Shown in pieces: positions 1 to 4,639 of a DNA stretch of 8,972 nt. The translations under genes were made by a program, and so were the position numbers. Under the pieces are notes generated by a model that was not told the origin of the DNA, did not search any database, and was given only the letters and a program-made list of their open reading frames with translations. This stretch comes from Treponema sp. (GTDB taxonomy: Bacteria > Spirochaetota > Spirochaetia > Treponematales > Breznakiellaceae), in NCBI GenBank assembly GCA_031277045.1, contig JAISLX010000035.1:1-8972 (forward strand), written 5' to 3'. Within the stretch, counting starts at the first letter, position 1. Every line of letters begins with the position of its first letter.

Positions 1-143
1 AACGGACTTTGTAGAATTAGATTATGAAAGGAAATTGAAGTATGAATATAAAATAAAATTTAACGAAGTATAAAACACGCCCCAACTGCACCTAACAGGA
101 CTGTTTACGCTTCGCCGCCAAACCGTCGTAAACAGCCTGAACG
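1..143 (+). mobile_element. Integron gene cassette, 3' end only
   Basis: This is the tail of a cassette whose start lies left of the window. It contains the last codons of a gene (stop at 71-73) and then an attC-like site at 90-149. By the usual integron rule the cassette ends at the G of the R' core site, position 143, where the integrase would cut. The arrangement of gene, short gap, then attC on the same strand is the normal cassette layout and is repeated twice to the right. The sequence before the attC is very AT-rich, as in the two complete cassettes. Confidence 0.65.
2..73 (+). CDS. 3' end of an unidentified cassette gene (5' truncated by window)
   Basis: One frame is open from the left edge to a TAA at 71-73, giving 23 residues that end in KIKFNEV. 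The piece is rich in charged residues alternating with hydrophobic and aromatic ones (Lys, Glu, Tyr). It stops 16 bases before the R'' core of the first attC site, a normal distance for a cassette gene. The fragment is too short to recognise a family. I call it coding because of its position in the cassette and its composition, not because of any motif. Confidence 0.45.
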   Translation, partial: TDFVELDYERKLKYEYKIKFNEV

Positions 144-149
144 TGAGGG
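90..149 (+). repeat. attC-like recombination site 1
   Basis: This 60-base site has R'' = ACCTAAC (90-96, an exact match to RYYYAAC), left arm CTGTTTACG (101-109), right arm CGTAAACAG (127-135) and R' = GTGAGGG (143-149). The arms form a perfect 9-bp stem, and a few further pairs (CAGG 96-99 with CCTG 136-139) leave A100 bulged, as the extrahelical bases of attC sites do. R' departs from the GTTRRRY consensus at its third base (G instead of T), so its activity is uncertain. Sites 2 and 3 share the same arms. Confidence 0.75.
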
Positions 150-194
150 CGCAATATGCCCTTAAATTTTTGTGGAAAATTAATGACTCTCCCC

Positions 195-224
195 TTGACA
201 AATTGAAATATAAATTATTACTAT
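195..224 (+). promoter_or_regulatory. Cassette-borne promoter, cassette 1
   Basis: A perfect -35 hexamer TTGACA lies at 195-200. The best -10 candidate at a usable distance is TACTAT (219-224, 18-base spacer, 4 of 6 matches). TATACA at 222-227 is closer to consensus but is 21 bases away. A start of transcription near 231 would leave a leader of about 14 bases before the ATG at 245. The -35 box sits at nearly the same distance from the attC R' site as in cassette 2 (52 versus 48 bases). Confidence 0.5.
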
Positions 225-244
225 ACATGAACTGGATGTATATC

Positions 245-1018
245 ATGAAGAAAATGCTTGGTTGTATATTAATGGCAATAGTATTAGTTGGCTGTAAAAC
301 TCTGGAAACATATATTACAGATGTTGATGCATATTATGAACCAATAGAAATAAATATACCCGGTAACGCTCTTTTTACATTTGATAAAAGCGGTATACAT
401 ACGCATTTTGAAATCCTTGACAAGAATTTTAAGAAAAGAACACTTGTCATGAACGAATATTATTTAATAGAGGATAGTCAAATATATGATTTTTCCGGTG
501 TCCCGCCGAAAGGCAGTTCCGGAGTTTATCATATCTCCGTTGGTGGAGAGTATAGTTTTCTTAAAGAAAGTGTATGTTTAGGTCAATTTGAAATAGTTAC
601 AGAATCTACAATAACAGTTTTTTCCAACGATTCTTCAATTGGGAGTTCTCAAAAGTATATCCGCATTAAAGATGAAAATGGTATTATAAAGCGAGAAATA
701 AAACCGAATGAAATCAATTCTGATATATATATAAATATATATGATGACGAAATTGGCAGGGTAGGAATTGAAAAATATGAATCACGGAGCGCAAATCAAC
801 CCTCAGACAGCCCATGGAAATATTATACTGGATTTATAATAAGAATTAATAGTGAAGAATATGGGATTCTTGCATTTTATCCGAAACCCAAATTTTATAA
901 GAAAATTGAATTCTTTAGCGATATGGATGAAGAAAAAGAGGATAAAATCGTATTATATATGTTTATAGGATATGAAAGTTTTAATCGCAATGATGATATA
1001 TTTACAAATCAACAATGA
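245..1018 (+). CDS. Predicted lipoprotein of unknown function (cassette 1)
   Basis: This gene encodes 257 residues. The N-terminus is a short lipoprotein signal: MKK, a hydrophobic stretch (residues 4-14) and a lipobox LVGC with the lipidated Cys at 17. The mature protein is therefore probably anchored to a membrane by lipid. The rest (about 18-257) is rich in Tyr, Ile, Asp, Glu and Asn, has no further membrane segment and looks like a beta-rich extracytoplasmic domain. I recognise no family. I chose the ATG at 245 because it gives the signal peptide directly; the frame is open back to GTG 143, but that codon lies inside the attC site and upstream of the predicted promoter. No clear Shine-Dalgarno precedes 245. 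It is the only gene of cassette 1, and attC site 2 follows the stop by 42 bases. Confidence 0.8.
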   Translation: MKKMLGCILMAIVLVGCKTLETYITDVDAYYEPIEINIPGNALFTFDKSGIHTHFEILDKNFKKRTLVMNEYYLIEDSQIYDFSGVPPKGSSGVYHISVGGEYSFLKESVCLGQFEIVTESTITVFSNDSSIGSSQKYIRIKDENGIIKREIKPNEINSDIYINIYDDEIGRVGIEKYESRSANQPSDSPWKYYTGFIIRINSEEYGILAFYPKPKFYKKIEFFSDMDEEKEDKIVLYMFIGYESFNRNDDIFTNQQ

Positions 1019-1060
1019 AAAAAAATGATAAATTGTATTGTAAAAGGACGGGTATACTGC

Positions 1061-1119
1061 GTATAACAGGACTGTTTACCTTCACCGCCAAACCATCGTA
1101 AACAGCAGGAACGTTATGC
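1061..1119 (+). repeat. attC-like recombination site 2
   Basis: This 59-base site has R'' = GTATAAC (1061-1067), left arm CTGTTTAC (1072-1079), right arm GTAAACAG (1098-1105) and R' = GTTATGC (1113-1119). Most of the sequence between the arms is shared with site 1, for example CCGCCAAACC. R' fits the attC core well apart from T at the fifth position, a variant I know from Vibrio-type sites. The site follows the cassette 1 gene on the same strand. Confidence 0.78.
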
Positions 1120-1160
1120 GAAATTGCCGCTGAATTTTATTGAAAATTTATGAAAAAGAA

Positions 1161-1220
1161 TTGACAAAATTGTACAAAAACAATAGGCTTTATTTGATAA
1201 AAGAATATGTCATGTATATT
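1161..1220 (+). promoter_or_regulatory. Cassette-borne promoter region, cassette 2
   Basis: A perfect TTGACA lies at 1161-1166, but its best -10 partner at 17 bases, TAGGCT (1184-1189), is poor. A second pair, TTGATA (1194-1199) and TATATT (1215-1220), has better hexamers but a short 15-base spacer. Either would serve the gene at 1250. The TTGACA is embedded in sequence similar to the leader of cassette 1. Confidence 0.4.
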
Positions 1221-1249
1221 GATCTGTTTCTAATATTATGGAGGAAAAA

Positions 1250-1609
1250 ATGAAAAACATTATTGAATTGTTGGTTGGAAATTTAAAGGAAAAGGCTGAA
1301 TACAAAGCCGCTGTCAAACTATTAAAAAGTTTACCGGAAGATTATCAATTTGTCTATAAGGCAATAGAAACATATATGTATAATGCTACTTTTAGTGAAG
1401 AAACTTTTAGGATATTAATGGACATAATGGAATCATTTGCTGTTGCTAGTCAGGACGGAAAGCCGGTATTATCAGTTACTGGAGAAGATGTCGGCACTTT
1501 TTGTGATAATGTATTAATCAAGTTTCATGTTAAAGATTGGCGTGATATAAAACGAGAAGAATTAAACAAAAAGATAAACAATAAATTTAAAATAGAGAGA
1601 AATAAATAA
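1250..1609 (+). CDS. DUF1048-family small protein (cassette 2)
   Basis: This gene encodes 119 residues, close to the usual length of DUF1048 proteins. The middle carries the family pattern as I remember it: LPEDYQFVYKAIETYM (about 28-43), then a helix, then GKPVLSVTGEDVGTFCDNVL (about 75-94) and a Trp-Arg-(Asp)-Ile element with a charged tail. It looks like a soluble, mostly helical cytoplasmic protein with no signal or membrane segment. DUF1048 genes are often next to PadR-type regulators in Firmicutes, but none is present here, and their biochemical role is not known to me. The ATG at 1250 is preferred over ATG 1238 because GGAGG (1240-1244) lies 5 bases before it. It is the only gene of its cassette; attC site 3 follows 52 bases after the stop. 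Confidence 0.82.
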   Translation: MKNIIELLVGNLKEKAEYKAAVKLLKSLPEDYQFVYKAIETYMYNATFSEETFRILMDIMESFAVASQDGKPVLSVTGEDVGTFCDNVLIKFHVKDWRDIKREELNKKINNKFKIERNK

Positions 1610-1661
1610 AATCAAAAAATATGTAACCATTTTATTGAAAAATATAAGCAGCGGCAACTTC

Positions 1662-1840
1662 GCATAACAGGACTGTTTACGCTTCGCCGCCGGTAGGCGG
1701 CTCGGGGGTTCGTTCGCCTAGGTCATTCCGCTACGCTTCCTTCCCACGGCTCACTACACCCACAGTGTGCCAGCCCTATAACTGCTACGCATTTTTCTAT
1801 TCGGGCTGTCAAACCGTCGTAAACAGCCGGAACGTTATAC
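1662..1840 (+). repeat. attC-like recombination site 3, with a 119-base expanded loop
   Basis: R'' = GCATAAC (1662-1668), left arm CTGTTTACG (1673-1681), right arm CGTAAACAG (1818-1826) and R' = GTTATAC (1834-1840). The first 30 and last 30 bases match sites 1 and 2 closely. Between GCTTCGCCGCC (ending 1691) and AAACCGTCG (from 1811) there are 119 extra bases that sites 1 and 2 lack. The extra part folds on its own: TAGGCG/CGCCTA (1694-1699/1715-1720), ACAC/GTGT (1756-1759/1765-1768) and CAGCCC/GGGCTG (1771-1776/1803-1808). A total of 179 bases is large but still within the range accepted for attC sites. Confidence 0.72.
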
Positions 1841-1907
1841 GCAATTCCCCGCCGGGGACTGTTCATCCTTCCTGCTGCCATCTTCCATGTACTCATTAAT
1901 CATCAGA

Positions 1908-1937
1908 GTTGTTCAGAAACTTCAGTTTCTGAACAAC
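1908..1937. repeat. Palindromic repeat, copy A
   Basis: A perfect 14-bp inverted repeat, GTTGTTCAGAAACT against AGTTTCTGAACAAC, is separated by the two bases TC. A second copy lies at 7669-7698, with a compensating change in the second base pair (T-A here, C-G there) and a different two-base centre. The flanking bases AACCGCT are also nearly shared. The two copies therefore belong to one dispersed repeat family. A function as RNA hairpin or DNA-binding site cannot be told apart from sequence alone. Confidence 0.8.
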
Positions 1938-1955
1938 AACCGCTTAAAAACAACA

Positions 1956-1989
1956 AAAAACACGGATTCTCGGTAAAATCCGTGTTTTT
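1956..1989. terminator. Rho-independent terminator-like hairpin after the cassette array
   Basis: A perfect 12-bp stem, AAAAACACGGAT (1956-1967) with ATCCGTGTTTTT (1978-1989), encloses a 10-base loop and ends in five T residues. Because it starts with A and ends with T it could act in both directions. It could end transcription running out of the cassette array. It sits 18 bases after palindromic repeat copy A, and a similar pairing of palindrome and hairpin occurs at 7669-7826. Confidence 0.7.
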
Positions 1990-1994
1990 GGGGA

Positions 1995-2031
1995 GACTTG
2001 CGAGATAACCAACCGGGTTATCGAACAAGTC
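1995..2031. repeat. 37-base imperfect palindrome upstream of the broken gene
   Basis: Outer arms GACTTG (1995-2000) and CAAGTC (2026-2031) and inner arms GATAACC (2004-2010) and GGTTATC (2016-2022) are all perfectly complementary. They are separated by a symmetric CGA/GAA internal loop and a 5-base apical loop. It ends 8 bases before the AGGAGG ribosome site at 2040. As RNA it would be a leader hairpin with adjacent G-A mismatches; as DNA it could be an operator or recombination site. The role is unknown. Confidence 0.55.
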
Positions 2032-2052
2032 CATTATACAGGAGGAAGCGTG

Positions 2053-2575
2053 ATGAAAAGGCGGACAGGGGCGGCGTAGCTGGTGGGGGAGGCGCAATAC
2101 ACCTTCCGTTTTAGCGACGACATGGAGGGCACGGCTGTTGTCCGGCAGGATAGCGCGGGGAAAGCTACCGTTACCGGTCATTTTCTCGGGCCATCGCACT
2201 TATCACATTACGCCTGCGCCTTACCCCCTCATACCGGAGTGGGGGGAAAACGTTGAGATTGATGAAGATTTCAGAAAAGCCGTTATTGAGGACAATACCA
2301 TGATATGCACTGCTTCACACTGTTGGATTAAAATGGTTGTGGAGGGCAATATCACGACAATCACCTTTTCAGACGGCAACCAGTCTAAAACGGTGGTGGA
2401 CGGCAACACTACGATAACCACGTATTCAGATGGCAGATGCGTTAAATGGGTTGAGGAGGGCGCTACCACGACAATTACGTTTTCAGACGGCGATAAAACG
2501 GTGATGGACAAACGGGGATACGATATATTCATACACCGGGAACGCGGCAAGCCAAAGTGGAATGAGGAAACATGA
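2053..2575 (+). pseudogene. Decayed repeat-containing protein gene (nonsense codon and frameshift)
   Basis: A strong ribosome site, AGGAGG (2040-2045), precedes ATG 2053, but the frame meets TAG at codon 9 (2077-2079). The related gene start at 2575 has CAG at this codon, so a single C-to-T change explains the stop. The same frame then stays open to TGA 2254. The rest of the coding sequence (roughly 2190-2575) lies in the +1 frame, so a frameshift somewhere around 2185-2250 is needed; the run of six G and four A near 2240-2249 is one candidate spot. The C-terminal part contains three 19-residue units of the form V(V/E)(E/D)GNxTTITxSDG (2336-2506), faintly like YD/RHS-type repeats, and ends in a basic stretch. 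I do not recognise the family. The frame end overlaps the next ATG as ATGA. Confidence 0.55.
2336..2506 (+). repeat. Three tandem 57-base coding repeats
   Basis: Units start at 2336, 2393 and 2450, with an exact spacing of 57 bases (19 codons). The conserved core reads EGN-TTIT-FSDG, DGN-TTIT-TYSDG, then EGA-TTTIT-FSDG. The protein pattern is better kept than the DNA, so the units are old duplications and not a recent slippage array. The regular beta-turn-like SDG and EGN steps suggest a repetitive beta structure. This is inferred from composition only. Confidence 0.7.
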
Positions 2576-2666
2576 TGAACAGGCAGACGGGGGCGGCACA
2601 GCTGGCAACTGCGCCGGTGGAGGAACTCCCGGCGGGGGAGGATTACAGTGACCATTCCTCAAACCG
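2575..2666 (+). pseudogene. Truncated second copy of the repeat-protein gene start
   Basis: ATG 2575 (or the adjacent ATG 2572, which overlaps the previous stop) begins MNRQTGAAQL, matching MKRRTGAA-stop-L of the broken gene upstream. Over the start region, 35 of 43 bases agree (2041-2083 against 2563-2605). After about 30 codons the frame runs into the antisense of the methyltransferase gene at 2667, so the original 3' part has been lost. Relative to the first copy, about 28 extra bases near 2606-2633 contain a CGCCGG/CCGGCG stem. Expression of a product is doubtful. Confidence 0.45.
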
Positions 2667-3437
2667 TTACAGTTCAAAAAATTCATGCAAAAACAGGGTG
2701 GCGGTCTGGGCCACGTTAAGACTTTCGATGTTTCCGGTGCCGGGGACGCGAACCAGGGTGGTACATTGCTCCTTTACTTCCGCCGGTAGTCCCGTTTCCT
2801 CGCTGCCCAGCACCAGGGCGATGCCGGGGCGGCCGCCGGTACCCAGGGCGGCCTTCCGGTCTTCGACAATGCTTTCCAGGTCCCGGATACGCCGCCGTGC
2901 GCGGGGGTCTGTCCCGATGGTGATGATCCGCTTTGACGCGGCCCGGAGGAAGGCGGCGGTGTTCCGCACGCTTCTAAAAACGACATGTTCCATGCCTCCT
3001 TCCGCTACCCGGTAGGCGCTGGTGCTAAGGCGCGCATCCTCCCCGCCCAGAATCATAAAATGGGCGTCAAAAAAAGCGGCGGACCGGGCTATGGCCCCCA
3101 GGTTGTGATCGTTCCCGATGGAGCAAAGAACAAGCCCTGTCATCCCGGAAGCCCACTGTTCCAAATCGGCTTCCGTGGTTCCCGGTACAGCGGGTTCTTC
3201 GATCATCGCCACAACGCCCTGGTGGCGGTTGCTCTGGCAAAGCCGCTCAAGTTCCTCGTCCCCGCAGATTTTATAGGGGTACTTTTTTTCCGCCAGGTAC
3301 TTGCAAACCCGGGAAAACGTCCCAAGACGGTCTTCCCGCAGAAAAAAGCGGTTGATCTGTTCGGGGTGGTACTCCCCCAGGGCCTGAACGGCGTTGACGC
3401 CGCAGACTGCGAGTTCATTGGTAAGACGGTTACGCAC
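2667..3437 (-). CDS. SpoU/TrmH-family RNA 2'-O-methyltransferase
   Basis: This 256-residue protein has the full length of the RlmB/TrmH type. It is expected to transfer a methyl group from S-adenosylmethionine to a ribose 2'-OH in rRNA or tRNA in the cytoplasm. The N-terminal substrate-binding domain (about 9-80) has the RlmB-like pattern GVNAVQAL and HQGVVAM. The C-terminal knotted (SPOUT) domain shows motif 1 HNLGAIARSA (111-120), motif 2 LVLGSEETGL (208-217) and motif 3 VPGTGNIESLNVAQTATLFL (231-250). Which nucleotide it modifies cannot be told; it may be RlmB-like or YfiF-like. GTG 3437 is chosen because it gives the normal family length, no other start is near it, and promoter boxes lie just upstream. 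The frame is also open far upstream antisense to the oxidoreductase, which I treat as chance. No terminator with a T-run follows it. Confidence 0.9.
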   Translation of the reverse strand: MRNRLTNELAVCGVNAVQALGEYHPEQINRFFLREDRLGTFSRVCKYLAEKKYPYKICGDEELERLCQSNRHQGVVAMIEEPAVPGTTEADLEQWASGMTGLVLCSIGNDHNLGAIARSAAFFDAHFMILGGEDARLSTSAYRVAEGGMEHVVFRSVRNTAAFLRAASKRIITIGTDPRARRRIRDLESIVEDRKAALGTGGRPGIALVLGSEETGLPAEVKEQCTTLVRVPGTGNIESLNVAQTATLFLHEFFEL

Positions 3438-3471
3438 AATGAAAATATAGCATATAATAACTGGGTAACAA
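3438..3471 (-). promoter_or_regulatory. Promoter of the methyltransferase gene, possibly leaderless
   Basis: Read on the minus strand, TTGTTA (3466-3471) and TATATT (3444-3449) are 16 bases apart, and only six bases (TTCATT) lie between the -10 box and GTG 3437. Transcription would start at or within a base or two of the start codon. No Shine-Dalgarno sequence is present. The same geometry occurs at the metallophosphoesterase gene (7518). Confidence 0.5.
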
Positions 3472-3500
3472 ACGGGTAAAATCCGAATTCCTTGAGGAGG
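3453..3500 (+). promoter_or_regulatory. -10 box and ribosome site of the oxidoreductase gene
   Basis: A perfect TATAAT lies at 3453-3458. The matching -35 position (TTACGC, 3430-3435) is poor, so an activator or an imperfect promoter is possible. AGGAGG at 3495-3500, 6 bases before ATG 3507, is a strong ribosome site. The -10 box falls inside the spacer of the divergent methyltransferase promoter, so the two promoters overlap. Confidence 0.5.
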
Positions 3501-3506
3501 AAAAAC

Positions 3507-4586
3507 ATGGCCAAAAGATTGAGATACGGAATTGTTGGATGCGGCGGAATCGCGAATCAAAAGCACCTGCCGGCGATTGCCAACCTTGCGGACGCGGACG
3601 CTGTGGCGTTTTGCGACATTGTTAAAGAGCGGGCGGAAAAGGCGAATCTTGATTTTGCCGGAGGCAAGGGCAAGGTTTTTACCGGCTATCAGGATTTGCT
3701 CAAAGAGGATCTGGACGCGGTTTTCGTGCTTACCCCGAATATTTCCCACGCGCAAATTTCCATAGACGCCCTGTTGTCGGGCAAGCATGTACTGTGTGAA
3801 AAACCTATGGCAAAAACCTATGCCGAAGCCAGGCGCATGCTTGACGCGCGGGACAAGAGCGGCAAACTCCTTACGATTGGCTATCAGAGCCGTTACCGGC
3901 CGGACAGTCTGTTCCTGAAGGCCGAATGTGAGGCCGGCACCCTGGGAGAGATTTACTTTGCCAAGGCTACCGCCCTGCGCCGCCGGGCGGTTCCCACCTG
4001 GGGGGTGTTCCTGGACGAGGAAAAGCAGGGGGGCGGGCCGCTCATTGACATCGGTACCCATGCCCTGGACCTTACCCTTTTTATGATGGACAACTACGAG
4101 CCGGCCTACGCTGTGGGGACAACCTATCACAAACTCAACAAGGACAAGAAACCAGGCAACGCCTGGGGGGACTGGGACCCCAAAAAGTTCACCGTGGAAG
4201 ATTCGGCCTTTGGTTTTATCGTGATGAAAAACGGGGCCACTATTATTCTGCAGTCCAGTTGGGCTCTGAACACTACGGAAGTCCGTGAGGCGGTAACCAC
4301 CCTGTGCGGGACCAAGGCCGGGGCGGACATGCCCCAGGCGGGGAGTCTGGTGATCAACGGCGTCAAAAACGGCAGGCAGTACACGTTAAGCCCGGCGGAA
4401 GGGGGCGGGGCGGCCTTTTTTGAGGGGCAGAGCCTTAAAGATACGGACCTGGAAGCCCAGACCTTCGCCAGGGCGATCCGGGGCCAGGGCAAGCTCTACA
4501 TCCAGCCGGAAGAAGCGGCGGTAGTAACCCAGATCCTGGAAGGAATCTACGATTCCGCCCGGACGGGGAAGCCCCACTACTTTTAA
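3507..4586 (+). CDS. Gfo/Idh/MocA-family NAD(P)-dependent oxidoreductase
   Basis: This 359-residue protein has the family's usual length. The N-terminal Rossmann fold binds NAD(P): GIVGCGGIA (8-16). The family signature CEKPMA is at 97-102, with the catalytic-type Lys 99. The C-terminal domain carries GGGPLIDIGTHALD (175-188), which supplies Asp 181 and His 185 for the active site. Such enzymes oxidise or reduce sugars, inositols or related polyols in the cytoplasm; the substrate cannot be told from sequence. ATG 3507 is chosen for its AGGAGG site; an ATG/TTG start five codons earlier would overlap that site. It is first in a run with the AlaX and GerMN genes, but no metabolic link is obvious, and no sugar transporter or kinase is nearby. 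Confidence 0.92.
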   Translation: MAKRLRYGIVGCGGIANQKHLPAIANLADADAVAFCDIVKERAEKANLDFAGGKGKVFTGYQDLLKEDLDAVFVLTPNISHAQISIDALLSGKHVLCEKPMAKTYAEARRMLDARDKSGKLLTIGYQSRYRPDSLFLKAECEAGTLGEIYFAKATALRRRAVPTWGVFLDEEKQGGGPLIDIGTHALDLTLFMMDNYEPAYAVGTTYHKLNKDKKPGNAWGDWDPKKFTVEDSAFGFIVMKNGATIILQSSWALNTTEVREAVTTLCGTKAGADMPQAGSLVINGVKNGRQYTLSPAEGGGAAFFEGQSLKDTDLEAQTFARAIRGQGKLYIQPEEAAVVTQILEGIYDSARTGKPHYF

Positions 4587-4592
4587 CCAGCG

Positions 4593-4625
4593 CGGCGGAC
4601 AGGGACCATGTTCCGCCGTTCCCTG
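4593..4625 (+). promoter_or_regulatory. Two mutually exclusive hairpins before the AlaX ribosome site
   Basis: CGGCGGA (4593-4599) pairs with TCCGCCG (4612-4618), while CAGGGA (4600-4605) pairs with TCCCTG (4620-4625). The arms interleave. Zero- and one-base connecting loops make a pseudoknot unlikely, so these would be alternative folds. The second hairpin ends 4 bases before the AGGAG (4630-4634) that serves the TTG start at 4640. This could be a weak attenuation or coupling device, or chance in GC-rich DNA. Confidence 0.3.
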
Positions 4626-4639
4626 CTTTAGGAGCAGTC

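Larger units (their letters stand above)
144..1113 (+). mobile_element. Integron gene cassette 1 (lipoprotein cassette)
   Basis: This complete cassette is bounded by the R' cut points of attC sites 1 and 2. It contains, in order, a leader with a TTGACA box, one plus-strand gene (245-1018) and attC site 2. It is AT-rich throughout, unlike the GC-rich chromosome from about 2100 onward, which fits acquisition from elsewhere. The boundaries follow from the known G^TT cleavage rule and the visible core sites, not from any experiment. Confidence 0.7.
1114..1834 (+). mobile_element. Integron gene cassette 2 (DUF1048 cassette)
   Basis: This complete cassette lies between the R' cut points of attC sites 2 and 3. 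It has a leader with TTGACA at 1161-1166, one plus-strand gene (1250-1609), and then attC site 3, which is unusually long. It appears to be the last cassette of the array, since no further attC site is visible to the right in this window. Confidence 0.68.

Noticed and set aside
143..244. N-terminal extension of the lipoprotein gene from GTG 143
   Set aside because: The GTG is part of the attC R' site and lies upstream of the promoter boxes; the extension would bury the lipoprotein signal.
90..1840. CRISPR array reading of the three repeated sites
   Set aside because: Spacing is several hundred to a thousand bases with genes between; the repeats have integron core sites, and no spacer-sized units occur.
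2651..2722. Short frame from GTG 2651 with a GGAGG-like site before it
   Set aside because: Only 23 codons, mostly antisense to the end of the methyltransferase gene, with no recognisable content.
3438..4130. Long minus-strand extension of the methyltransferase frame, antisense to the oxidoreductase
   Set aside because: It is the mirror of a GC-rich real gene, carries no motif of the family, and would nearly double the normal protein length.
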